64,000 bases of DNA from Zhengitettix transpicula (taxonomy: Eukaryota > Arthropoda > Insecta > Orthoptera > Tetrigidae): the NCBI GenBank assembly GCA_037074705.1, contig CM073596.1, positions 12,704,501 through 12,768,500 on the forward strand. Reading direction: 5' to 3'. Positions 11,330-21,194 of the stretch are shown here, piece by piece. The notes below the pieces were generated by a model, which saw only the letters and a program-made list of their open reading frames with translations, did not search any database and was not told where the DNA came from. Position numbers and translations under genes: made by a program. Each line of letters begins with the position of its first letter. Positions within the stretch are counted from its first letter, which is position 1.

Positions 11330-12618
11330 CGTGGGTGAATCTAATATAAACAAGACTTATTTTTTTAAATATTTATTTTGATTTTAAACGCACAAACAAT
11401 CATAGTTTATTTTTCTACATAATCTCCTGATTTATAAACACATTTTTCCCAGCGTATAGGTAATTTTTTAATTCCTTCCACGTAAAAAGAGTCAGGTCGT
11501 GTTTGTAGCCAATTGCGCACATATGCTTCAACCTCATTATCGCTGTGGAATTTTTGCCCTCCCAAAGCTTCCTTGAGAGGACCAAAGACATGGAAGTCGC
11601 AGGGAGACAGGTCTGGACTGTATGGAGGGTGTTCCAGTGTCTCCCAACCCAGTTGCTCCAATTTTTGTACGGTCAGGGCTGCTGTATGGGGGCGAGCATT
11701 GTCATGGTGGAGAATCGGAAGGTCTCGTCTTTTGCGGCGATATGCAAGTCTGACCTCAGTCAAAATTTGGTAGTAGTATGCCGCATTAATTGTTCTGCGC
11801 TCATGCAAAAAATCAAGGTGCAGCAGGCCACGCTGGTCAAAAAAAACGGTAGCCAAAACCTTGCCAGCCGATAATCGTGACTTGGCTTTCACTGGTCCGG
11901 TTGCTCCTTTCTTCCTCCACTCCATACTCGCTTGTTTCGACTCAGGGGTGTAGTGATGCACCCACGTTTCATCACAGGTGACAATGTGAGAAAGAAATGG
12001 GTCTCCTTCTTCCCGAAATCGTGCAAGAAGACGCTCACACACATGAAAACGATTCAGTTTCTGGTCATCTGTGAGAAGGCGAGGAACCCACCTGGCACAC
12101 ACCTTGCGATACCCTAGCTCCTCTGAGAGTATAGAGTAAGTGCTCCCATAACTTATTCCAACCTCAATTGCAATATCCGAAGTTGTTAGACGCCTATCAC
12201 CTTCAACAAGTTGACGAACACTGTCGATGTTGCCCGCTGTAATGCTGGTGCGGGGTCTGCGGTCATGGCTCTCATTTTCAACACGTTCACGGCCCTCCAC
12301 GAACTGTTTACACCAAGCAAACACTCTAGCTCGCGACAGCGTCTCTTCCCCGAACTGTGCAGTCAATCTTCTCAAGATTTCGGCCGGTTTTACACCTTTT
12401 GCAGCTAAAAACTTGATAACAATACGTTGCGCAATAGAGGGAGATAACTCCTGCTCGGACATCGTAACGATGGACACTGAGCGAGTCTGTGATGGTGAGT
12501 CACGTGCTAACCCCCCACTTCTGACAAACCAAATTAACAGCCAATAACAGCGGAACGTTCTTCCATCACTATTGCGCGCCCATGTCCAAAAGTCTTTTTT
12601 ATATTTGATTCACCCTCG
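11330..12618 (-). mobile_element. Complete mariner transposon
   Basis: 1289 bp. The ends are imperfect inverted repeats of about 30 bp: 11330-11359 begins CGTGGGTGAATC, and the reverse complement of 12589-12618 begins CGAGGGTGAATC, with about four mismatches. TA lies on both sides (11328-11329 and 12619-12620), the mariner target duplication. The size is standard for a full-length mariner. It sits at the left edge of unit C. Confidence 0.95.
11407..12477 (-). CDS. Mariner transposase, intact (356 aa)
   Basis: Cuts and pastes its own element. The N-terminal ~110 residues form the paired helix-turn-helix DNA-binding region. The linker carries WVPRLLTDDQK (residues 130-140), corresponding to the mariner WVPHxL motif. 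The catalytic triad is complete: D169 (TCDETW), D259 (HHDNARPH) and D294 (SPDLSPCDF), with 34 residues between the last two, the DD34D signature of true mariners. The frame has no stop or frameshift from ATG to TAA, and the length fits the family (about 345 aa). Met6 is an alternative start. The 5' leader is 141 bp from the right terminus. An intact frame plus well-kept ends suggests recent insertion and perhaps activity, which the sequence alone cannot prove. Plus-strand frames over it are shadows. Confidence 0.95.
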   Translation of the reverse strand: MSIVTMSEQELSPSIAQRIVIKFLAAKGVKPAEILRRLTAQFGEETLSRARVFAWCKQFVEGRERVENESHDRRPRTSITAGNIDSVRQLVEGDRRLTTSDIAIEVGISYGSTYSILSEELGYRKVCARWVPRLLTDDQKLNRFHVCERLLARFREEGDPFLSHIVTCDETWVHHYTPESKQASMEWRKKGATGPVKAKSRLSAGKVLATVFFDQRGLLHLDFLHERRTINAAYYYQILTEVRLAYRRKRRDLPILHHDNARPHTAALTVQKLEQLGWETLEHPPYSPDLSPCDFHVFGPLKEALGGQKFHSDNEVEAYVRNWLQTRPDSFYVEGIKKLPIRWEKCVYKSGDYVEK

Positions 12619-12864
12619 TATATTTCACCATGAAATGATTAATATCGTTGTGTTACACTTTTTATATTTGGGAAATAACAATGAGGCCTTCTTGATTTTT
12701 TATTAGCGTATTTTGTATTTCATAATTGATATAGTTGCAGTAAGGATGTATGTTTTGGAATGGAATTCCGAAGGCCGATATTGTATGCTCAGGAATATAT
12801 TTATTTCTTAATTGATTCTACATGCAAGATTAAGATCCAACATTTAGTCATCATGTTGTTATTT

Positions 12865-14195
12865 TTAACCTACACCAATAAAGGGTGGAAAGGGTCTAAA
12901 GGGTGGAAAGGGTCTAACGGGTGGAAAGGGGCATAAGCCTGGAAAGAAAAAGCACCTCCAGTTCTGTTGTCTTTGGAAGCCAAAGCGATCATTTAAATCT
13001 TCAGGGATGAACTGTGGCTCTATTGTAAACCTGACCGGGGAAATTGTGGATGTTGCTGTCGGGTCCGTGACAGGCGACGTGGACCCGCCGTTGGGGTCGC
13101 CAGTTGCTTGTCTTGCGAAGCGTGTCTCGACGAATTCAGGACTCGAACCGCTCACAACCTAACAAGGAAAGATACTCAATTAGTTAATTAGAAATATAGA
13201 CAATTCAGACAAAATAAGCGATTGTATAAATACCTCACAATGTTTCTGGGATCCTTGTTCCTTTCATCAGGTGGGATACAACTACACACGTCAGTTGACA
13301 AAACTCAAAACCGACGAAAACGTAGCGACAATTGGAGAGCCGAAGGGTTAGCGTAACAATAACGGAACAACGACAGAAAGTTTAGCGTAATAATATGGGA
13401 TCGTAGCAATTAAAGTGGAAAAAATTTACGTCTAATTGAAAATAATTCATAAGAAACATAGGCAATTCATTAAAATTATTAGGCGCGAAGAAGAGCCCAG
13501 AGGGAACATATTTACGTATGATTGAAAATGATTAATAAGGAACCGAATTATTTTTGACTGATTTATCTTCATTTTGCCAATCAAATGTATGGTTCAAATT
13601 CATAACTGCAGATTCTCTGTGATGTAGGACATAAGTTCCTTGATACGTTTATTAAGAGTACGTTTTGTTTGTCCCATGTAGCAGGAATTACAATTAGAGA
13701 AAGAGATTTTTTAAACAACACAATGTTTCCTGTAGGAATCAATTGGGTTCTTGTTGTTTTTAATCAAGTGGGAAAGGATATTAGTCGATATTGTAATGAT
13801 GGATATTTGATATTTCTTGAAAATTTGCATTAGTTTGTGTTGAGGCAGTACGAGAAATAAATTTGGTTTTCTGGTATTTGGTGACGAGTGACAGTAGGAT
13901 ATTGGATTTTGTTCAATCTCATGTCTTTGGAGATGAAAATGTATCTGACAATATTAAAGATGTGTTCATATAAATTTGTCAACAAGATTGTACTCCCTAA
14001 CTCTCTTTTGTTTTGGAGGATGATCTAAAAGATAACTGATAACACGTCCAGACACATTGTTCATATCGTAATAAATTATATTCTACGATGATTCATTATT
14101 ATTATATCTATATTTATGAAGTACATGTGCAGATATTCTCTTACCGCAAAGATCACGATGCTGAGGATCAGCATCACTTGTGGAATGCTCGCCAT
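12865..14195 (-). CDS. Gene C: two-exon secreted peptide precursor (114 aa) with expanded Arg-Pro-Phe repeat
   Basis: Exon 1 (14195-14145) encodes the same 17 residues as gene B and ends at a GTAAGA donor. Exon 2 (13158-12865) begins VVSGSSPEF in phase 0. The first ~190 bp of exon 2 look identical to gene B. The two then differ by five substitutions, all amino-acid changing: two Pro to Gln, and RRF to PGL between the cysteines (RCFFFPGLC), plus one extra 18 bp unit. The tail therefore has three hexapeptides (FPPVRP, FPPFRP, FPPFIG) before the final VG. Signal peptide, RFAR-Gln site, Cys-x6-Cys spacing and terminal Gly are kept. TATAAAAG lies 51 bp upstream and AATAAA at 12805-12800. The intron is 986 bp with a Penelope relic. 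The frame is intact and the function inferred. Confidence 0.8.
13255..13975 (-). mobile_element. Penelope-like GIY-YIG relic in the intron of gene C
   Basis: Orthologous to the relics in genes A and B, with the frame broken. Confidence 0.75.
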
Positions 14196-14238
14196 TTCGT
14201 CCAAGTTGTTGAGTGCTCATAGTCCCCAAAATCAGCTG

Positions 14239-14246
14239 CTTTTATA
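14239..14246 (-). promoter_or_regulatory. TATA box of gene C
   Basis: TATAAAAG 51 bp upstream of the ATG. The conserved GGAAATTTTTCC block lies at 14363-14374. Confidence 0.7.
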
Positions 14247-14454
14247 GCAGGTTCAAGCAGGCACAGCAATCGTTCTTAACAATAGACCAGAAGGTTTTTT
14301 TGTTTTTTCCCCACCACGTATATGCTGCCTGTACCGTCGTCCTTTTGTCTTCCTCACACGAAGGAAATTTTTCCACGCACAGAGTTCGTCAGCAAAGGTG
14401 GCACGACGCAAATGGAGTTGGGAAGGTCAAGTCAAGTTCCAAGTGACGCTTGGT

Positions 14455-14825
14455 AAATCTGGTTCGAATACAGTTCCCACAAGCTGAGGCAACTCGGCCT
14501 GTTTCGAGAGCTGTACGTTCACGGTAAGATTTGTTCGCTTTTTCCGCATTGGAACAGTCGGCCAGCTGCCTCCTAAACTGCTGCGTCCCCAGAGAAAACC
14601 CCTCTCCCTTATCGGAAGAACGTGGGACAAGTACCCAAGGCCCGACCTACCCGATGCAGGTTTGCTAGGTTTAGTCTTGCATCAGTTTTAGGTGAATGCC
14701 GGGTAGGATCCTTAAATTACAACCCGGGGTTCCTAGTTAACCCTTAGCTACCTTGCTCTACTTTTTAATATATATCCTTTCAAATCCCTTCCTATGCCAT
14801 TCAAGGGGAGTTGCTACCATGTGGA
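14455..14825 (+). repeat. R1 copy next to the gene C promoter
   Basis: Orthologous to the R1 copies at 2731 and 5920. It runs without an A-tail into the trailing segment of the unit. Confidence 0.8.
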
Positions 14826-15494
14826 TTACTGAACCCGAAATCTCGTTTTCCCTCTCAACAAATAAAAACTCATTTACACATCCGCCATACATCCCGTCTG
14901 GTTTTATGCTTGTTACATCTGCGGTTCGGCCGCTACCAACCTCAGGAATAAAATTAAAATATCCCAATATTATATACTCCACTTTACAACCAACTGTTCT
15001 TGGTTCGCCATCTACACTTGAATCCACAATGTCCTAAATACGTCCTCAACCCCAAAATACATCATTCAGCCTAATTGAATGTAATAGAAATCTCCACCTC
15101 TTCAATCCCTTTACCTCTAATCCAGAATCCCAGCCTCCTGTACCTAAACCACTCAGAGGGTTAAAAGAAAACGACAAATTGACCTTGCAATCACCGTAAA
15201 TTAATATTTAAATATAAAATATTTAAAATAATTCATAACTTCCTATTCAACTACTTTTATTCAAGTTAATTTGAACATGTTAACGACATCAATCTATGTA
15301 TATTAAAAAATACATGTAGCCTCTTTCCGTAAAAAAGGAGATACAAGTAAAGTATTGTGAACGGTCGTAGATTTTGAATTTTTCAGTGTATTGGAAAAAA
15401 TTATGAGATACTAACAACCACGATAGTTCACACACGGAAATAGACTAAATTTCATACTCGTGTCCGAGTTATGATAAATAACCTTTTTCTCCTG

Positions 15495-15607
15495 CGGGCT
15501 AACAGAGACCCTTCCGCATCACCCCTTTCAAATCCCTTCTTATGCTATTAAGGGGGAGCTGCCCAATGTGGATTACCCTCATGTAGCCTGTTGCCCTAAA
15601 AAAAAGA
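15495..15607 (+). repeat. R1 tail fragment
   Basis: Only the last ~110 bp and the A-run of R1, directly followed by another R1. Confidence 0.8.
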
Positions 15608-15614
15608 GATTTCT

Positions 15615-16060
15615 ACCTCTCCGTTTTTTAACTAAGGCACTGAGGCACCTCGGCCTTTTCTGAGAGGTGTATGTTCCGGGGTCACAGACCTTGGGCATAC
15701 GGTAAGAGTTGTCCGCTATTCCCATTGGAATAGTCGGCCAGCTGCCTCCTAACTGGTCGCGTCACGGAGAAGGGAATGCTGCGTCCACACAGCAAACTCC
15801 TCTCCCGCAATCGGAAGGGCGTGGGACAAGTATCCAATGCCCGACCTACCTGATGCAGGTTTTTCTAGGGTATTCCCTGAATTTCTTTAGGCGAATGTCG
15901 GGTAGGATCCTTAAAATATATCCCGGGGGCCCTAGTTAACCCCCTGGCTACCTTCCTCTACCCTTCCGCATCCCGCCTTTCAAATCCCTTCATATGCTAT
16001 TAAAGGGGATTTGCCCAACGTGGATTACCCTCATGTAGCCTGTTGCCCTGAAAAAAAAGA
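15615..16060 (+). repeat. R1 near full-length copy
   Basis: From CTCCGTTTTTTAACTAAGG to GTAGCCTGTTGCCCTGAAAAAAAA. It is tandem with the preceding fragment, which suggests insertion into or near an older A-tail. Confidence 0.85.
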
Positions 16061-16985
16061 AAGATATATCTACTTTTCGAAACGCCGAATTCCTTCTTCC
16101 TCCTTAACAACAGAGTCCGAATACCAACATTCTAAATATTTTATTACATGTATTGTGAGTCACATATGTCTGCAAGGAAAACTTGACTTACGTGATTCAT
16201 ATTAACTTTACATTAGTATTATTAATTAATTATACTATAAAATTTTCCAGTGTCTTAACATTCCTATCAACACAAAATTGAATATAAAATGTATTTATTC
16301 CAGACTGTGTCCTCTTTATTTTTTATAATTCTTGAGTTGCATTACTGCAAATTCATTCTTCCCTACATGTTACTATTCTTTGATTCTCACCGTATCCATT
16401 TTCGAAATCGTTGACTTATAGAACTTGTAATATTGAAATACGGGCAGCAAATTTTATAATTCAGAATTGAGAACTTAGTCTGGCATAAACACATTTTATA
16501 TGCAATTTTGTGTTGATAGCAAAGTAGAAGGAGAGAAACTACCTCTTTGGAAAATTGTATAGTATAAGTAATCAATTAATCCGCACAATCTGCGCCACCC
16601 GTCTCCGGTGCTGACGCGTGCTATATCGCCTTCGAATCCTTCAACGGGTTTACGTAGATAAAATTTTTAATTTCCGGAACTGTTCTTCCAAAATATTTAT
16701 TATACTCTTTTAAATTAAAAAATACATATAAAATTGAATTATAGTAATTAAATAAGTTATAAAAACCAGTTCCGTCGAGTATTTTTGTCCATTTTACTTC
16801 ATATAATAATTAGTCTTATTGACTAATTAGGTAATGTAGAAAAAACTAGATACCAACAGATAAAGAAACATTAATAATAATTTTCTTGAATTATTTACCA
16901 TAATATTTAAGCATTATTTCTACTATAGTTATTTTGCAAAATAAGCTTGAATTCAAAAGTATAAATCTAATAAATAAAGTAGATC
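16061..16985. other. AT-rich spacer
   Basis: No gene, repeat or motif that I can support. Confidence 0.4.
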
Positions 16986-16989
16986 GTTT

Positions 16990-17180
16990 GTTTGTTTGTG
17001 TTTGTATGTTCCTTCTACAAATATATACATGTGGAGCAAATTTCACCAAATTTTGTTCACGTGTTCTTAGCAAACAGGATACAAACACTGTCAGGAGCGT
17101 TGGTGTAAGAGGATGGAAAAATTGAAACATTCTAAAACAGCCGATATTTGAGTCTGATAAATATTTTTAGGGGTCAAAGA
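16990..17180. repeat. Dispersed repeat with TTTCACCAAATTT core
   Basis: Blocks such as GAGCAAATTTCACCAAATTT and CACGTGTTCTTAGCAAACAG recur, mainly in reverse orientation, at 56510-56870. Confidence 0.6.
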
Positions 17181-17189
17181 GATTTATAC

Positions 17190-17360
17190 CGATGTTATCT
17201 GAGTATAATTTAAAATCCTTACACCATGGGAAAGGAGCACCATTGGGGGTAGGTGTGGACGAGCGTTACAAGAAAATAACGCGAATACAACCGAGATTGG
17301 AGTCAAATCCAGGGTAATGGGTGACGGTGAGTTTCATTATGGCATTCAATTAGTCATTTA
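17190..17360. repeat. Inverted repeat flanking gene D, left arm
   Basis: About 170 bp, matching the reverse complement of 20585-20756 at roughly 90 percent by eye (GTAGGTGTGGACGAGCGTTA is identical). The arms are 3.2 kb apart and enclose a Penelope copy and gene D. Confidence 0.85.
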
Positions 17361-17519
17361 ACAACCCAGTGGCAGGACTGGACGCGGGCGGAAATTTTCA
17401 AACATGTTGATCGGTCGATATTTGCGACGAATAAATATTCTTCGGTACCATTTAAATTCATAATATTTCGGTAGATATTCTCCGGAAAATAAATATATAA
17501 ATAATAATCATTCACTGAG

Positions 17520-18160
17520 ATGCATTGATTTTTTCTCGTACTCCTTTATTACAAATTTCTACATCACAAATTCGTCCAAATTTTTTAATAATATCAAATA
17601 TCCATTATTTACAGATCTAGTAATCGTCTTTCCTTCTTGATTAAAAACCAAAAGGACCCACTTGACACCTACAGCGAACGTTGGGTACCTTACAAAATCT
17701 CTTGCTCTAATTGTAGTTCCTGCTACATAGGGCAAACAAAACGTTCCCGTATCAAGGAACATATGTTCAATATCAAAGACAATCTGCAGTCTCCAAATAT
17801 ATAATCAATTCGAAACATATATTTGATTGGCAAAATGCTAAGATTTTAGACATTGACACCAGGTACAATTCCAGACTCATTTCAGAGATGCTTCACATTA
17901 AATCAAACATCACAACTATTAATGTATAAACAGACACTTTGAAACTAGACAATTCCTATGATCCCTTATTTTTACGCTAAACCTTTCTGCACTCCGATTT
18001 TCGTTGCGTTTTCTTCGCTTCATGTGTTTTGTCAACTGACGAGTGCAGTTGTGTCGCTCTGGGCTCTTCTTAGCACCTTAGCAAGGATTCCAGGAACGTT
18101 CTGTGCTATTTATATTATCACTTATTTTGTCTGTCTTTCTTATTATTAACTTTCAATTAA
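17520..18160 (+). mobile_element. Penelope-like element 3' end with GIY-YIG relic
   Basis: Plus-strand pieces read as the GIY-YIG domain across a frameshift, including ISCSNC, YIGQTKR and a distal FDWQNAKIL ... RLISEMLHIK that carries the expected Glu. It is followed by the family's 3' tail (GCAGTTGTGTCGCTCTGGGC). It lies just downstream of gene D in the opposite orientation. Confidence 0.75.
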
Positions 18161-18340
18161 ACGTAATTTGTTTCATTTCAAGAGTCAATCATTAATCTTA
18201 TAGGAAATTACAGACTAGAAAAATTTAATGGGGAAATTTTGGGAATTATCTATTTAGTGTTTACATTATTTCAGCGATGTTCATTTATAATATTTATTAC
18301 TCTCAGAAATTTAAATTATAATTATACATATTTGGTATTA

Positions 18341-20117
18341 TTAGCAGAAAGAGAAGAAGAAGAACGTAAAACAATGCCGAGGTGTTGGCGTGGGTCTCCT
18401 TACTGTCGTTGATGATGGTCTCTCTGTTGTCACCATACTAGAGGAACTTCCTACTCGCTGGGTAGAATTTGCTGCCGTCGAAGCTGTAGGGCTACTCGTA
18501 GGATTCGTTGGCTGACTTGTTAGGTTTGTCGTAGAATTAGTAGAGCCGACTGCCGAGGTTGATTGAGTAGGCTGAGCTGTCGCGGGAGTGTTAGGCTGAG
18601 TTGGATTATTAGGCTGCGCAGTTGTGGTATTAATAGGTTGAGCTGGGTTATTCGGTTGCGTCGTCGTATTGTCTGTCGACGGAACAGTTGCGTTCGACGT
18701 CGATCCCGTCTGTTGTTGATCTGGAGGCAAAGTGTTGGAATCAGCTTGTCGCTTCACGAAGCGACGCGACGGTGTAGCAGTGACCATGGCCTGGCAAGAG
18801 AATATATTTCTTTTATAAATTTTTTATTATCTTATATACAAAATATAGAAATATACAAAACGACCTGTGTTATGGGATAAAAGCCTGAACATATTTCGCG
18901 TCATCCTGCCTCAAACAGCGTGTAGAAAGCTCCAACCTCCTCTCTTGTTTCATTAGTTGGATGAACCCAAATAGGTCGATTTTTTCTTCTCATTTTAATT
19001 CGCCGACGAAACAACAGAACTTCACTGTTTACGGCACTCTCAACTGAGGATCGAACGACGGAAAATTTAATTATCGCGATAATAATCGCTGTGTGTGTAA
19101 GTATCCCGATTTATTTGAACTTCGACGATAATTTTACTTACAGGATAAAAATCGCTTACGTTTGTAACGTATTATCGTGTCGTTAAAGTTTCCGGTTTCA
19201 TCCTACAACACAGGTATTTCTGTAATTAATGAAATGAGCATTTCATTATGTATGATGTCATCCAAATTATTCATATTCGAAATATGCAAAGTAAAAGAAC
19301 ACGAAAGATAGTACGGATGAGATAAAACAACCTTTCCATACTAAAATTCAAATCAAGAATGAAAATAACTCCAGCGGTAGAAAAACGCACCCTGTGTGAA
19401 AACATGAGTTGGGTTACGTAGGAAACTAGTTGCAATTGTCGATAAATTTATCATTAACGACTGTTCCAGCTGTATTTCGCGACAATTTTATCTCCGCGAT
19501 TATTTACCGCCCAGTTTGCAAGCTCTCATTTACCTCAATGTACTACTGCGGTTCCGCAGTTTGCGATAAATTATCTCCAAGTTAATAATCGCCCATCTTG
19601 TAACGGGCCTAATTACACGCTGGTATACATTGTTTTAAGTGTAAATATAACTAACATCACTCTTTTTTTGGCAAAGTAATTGTTTACGTACCGGGTTTGA
19701 AATATAACTGAAATCATAAAATGTAAATATGCATGTTATTTTCAGTGTGCTGTTCTTTCGCAGACGTACTTTAAAGTTATTTTATTAATAATACTATTAA
19801 TTTTAATGTCTAATTAATTTTAATTTGGTTTAGTTTGATGCTAATTGAGTTTTTTGTTGAACATAATCGTTTATTTCTTAATTATATGTTGATTGTTCCT
19901 GATATGATTTGCAAGTCTCCTGACGCAGAAATATGTCTTATAAGTTTTAGTTAAAAGTATAATCAACGACAATAGGAATATATGTAAAGGAGAGTTGAAA
20001 ACAGATATCAGAATTAATAGCTTTTTTAAAAATAAATGTTCCTCGTGTGCAGACGTCAAGACTTACTGAGCATAGTCCTACGATGAGTAAGAGAATCACT
20101 TGTCGACTGTACGCCAT
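18341..20117 (-). CDS. Gene D: two-exon secreted Thr/Asn/Gln/Pro-rich mucin-like protein (166 aa), relative of genes A-C
   Basis: Exon 1 (20117-20067) encodes MAYSRQVILLLIVGLCS, again exactly 17 codons, followed by a GTAAGT donor. Exon 2 (18790-18341) follows TTGCCAG, phase 0, and starts AMVTATPSRRFVKRQA. The basic site KR followed by Gln-Ala lines up with RFARQA of genes A-C. The mature part is about 100 residues of Thr, Ser, Asn, Gln and Pro with short repeats (AQPNNPTQP) and six N-x-S/T sequons, suggesting a heavily glycosylated extracellular protein. It ends RHCFTFFFFSFC, a Phe-rich Cys pair recalling RCFFFRRFC of gene B but with eight residues between cysteines and no terminal Gly. The intron is 1276 bp and lacks the Penelope relic. 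TATAAAGG lies 45 bp upstream; AATAAA lies at 18298-18293. Kinship with A-C rests on architecture and short motifs; function is unknown. Confidence 0.72.
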
Positions 20118-20161
20118 TTTGTGTGCAAACACTGAAGTGATATCTACGAAGGCATCGGATG

Positions 20162-20169
20162 CCTTTATA
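20162..20169 (-). promoter_or_regulatory. TATA box of gene D
   Basis: TATAAAGG on the minus strand. An arthropod initiator-like TCAGT lies about 36 bp downstream (20135-20131), giving a short leader before the ATG at 20117. Confidence 0.6.
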
Positions 20170-20584
20170 TCGCCCTCTCCTCCGCACCAATCGTTGTTTA
20201 CAACAGACGTATCTGTGGTTCCCAATTGTTAACACAGATCTTTTGTTTTCTCGCACATGGTGGATGTTTCTGTTACACCCGTTGGTGTTGTGACACGAAA
20301 AAAAATGCTGAAAAGAGGTCAGGGAACGAATCTGTGTAGAACAACGTTCATTCAACTCTTTTATGAGGCACTTACTGGTTGCTGGTGATACACCTGGTCT
20401 TTGTGTTTTGACAGTTCAAAATATCTGCTGTACGTGTTGTGTAACTACCATTGTGAGTGTCGCTGACTTAAATCGTAATAGTTACGGTTCGATTTTTAAA
20501 TGCGGTACGATTAAGTTTAATCTGATGACGATCACGATACTAAGAGTAATTCAATGTAGTGTCTGGGAACTGCCCCTGGGTGGC

Positions 20585-20756
20585 TAAATGACTAATTGAA
20601 TGCCATAATTAAACTCACCGTCATCCATTACCCTGTATTTGACTCCAATCTCGGTTGTATACGCGTTATTTTCTTGTAACGCTCGTCCACACCTACCCGT
20701 AACGGTGCTCATTTACCATGGTGTAACGGGCTCGAATTATACTCAGTTAACATCGA
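20585..20756. repeat. Inverted repeat flanking gene D, right arm
   Basis: Reverse complement of 17190-17360; see the left arm. Confidence 0.85.
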
Positions 20757-20759
20757 TAT

Positions 20760-21190
20760 GAGTTGACAGGAAAATTCCTTAGAGTTTAATATCTCCGTGG
20801 ACAAGGACATGTCCGACAAATCGTTTAGCGAGGAAGAGCTAACCAGTGTGGGAACACATTTCCGAACCACCCTCCCTACCGTAAACAAAGTTACGCACAC
20901 ACATGTCCCTCAAAATTAAAGTAAACACTTGATCCTCCTCCACTGTCTCGTAGTTTTCAGGTTCTGTGCGTCTCAGCAAGTAACGCGGAGGAAAATAACC
21001 ATTCCGTGAACGGCCTTAGCTGCTACTTTCTGTTGCAAAGAACCTAGGAAACGTAGCCTAAATATTTCTAAAAATATTTGAAGCTAAGATCCAGAAATAT
21101 TAACCTTAAAACAAAAATAAATATCGTAATGAATTTAATTCAATAAATCCAATCGTTTTATTTCTGGATAAATTACAATTTATTTATTTT
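20760..21190. other. Unannotated stretch upstream of gene D
   Basis: Slightly less AT-rich than its surroundings. A 63-residue minus-strand frame (20900-20709) has no recognisable motif and runs into the inverted repeat, so it is not called. Confidence 0.4.
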
Positions 21191-21194
21191 TTAG

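Larger units (their letters stand above)
12630..15485. repeat. Duplicated unit C (carries gene C)
   Basis: ~2.85 kb with the same layout as units A and B and nearly identical to B over the gene. Its left edge abuts the mariner. It shares with unit A a left flank, GGGAAATAACAATGAGGCC, that B has lost. Confidence 0.85.

Noticed and set aside
14461..14480. GGTTCGAATAC as a tRNA B box
   Set aside because: No matching A box or cloverleaf upstream; other R1 copies lack the motif at this position.
20709..20900. 63-residue minus-strand frame upstream of gene D as a fifth cluster gene
   Set aside because: No signal sequence, no basic processing site, and its end lies in the inverted repeat arm.
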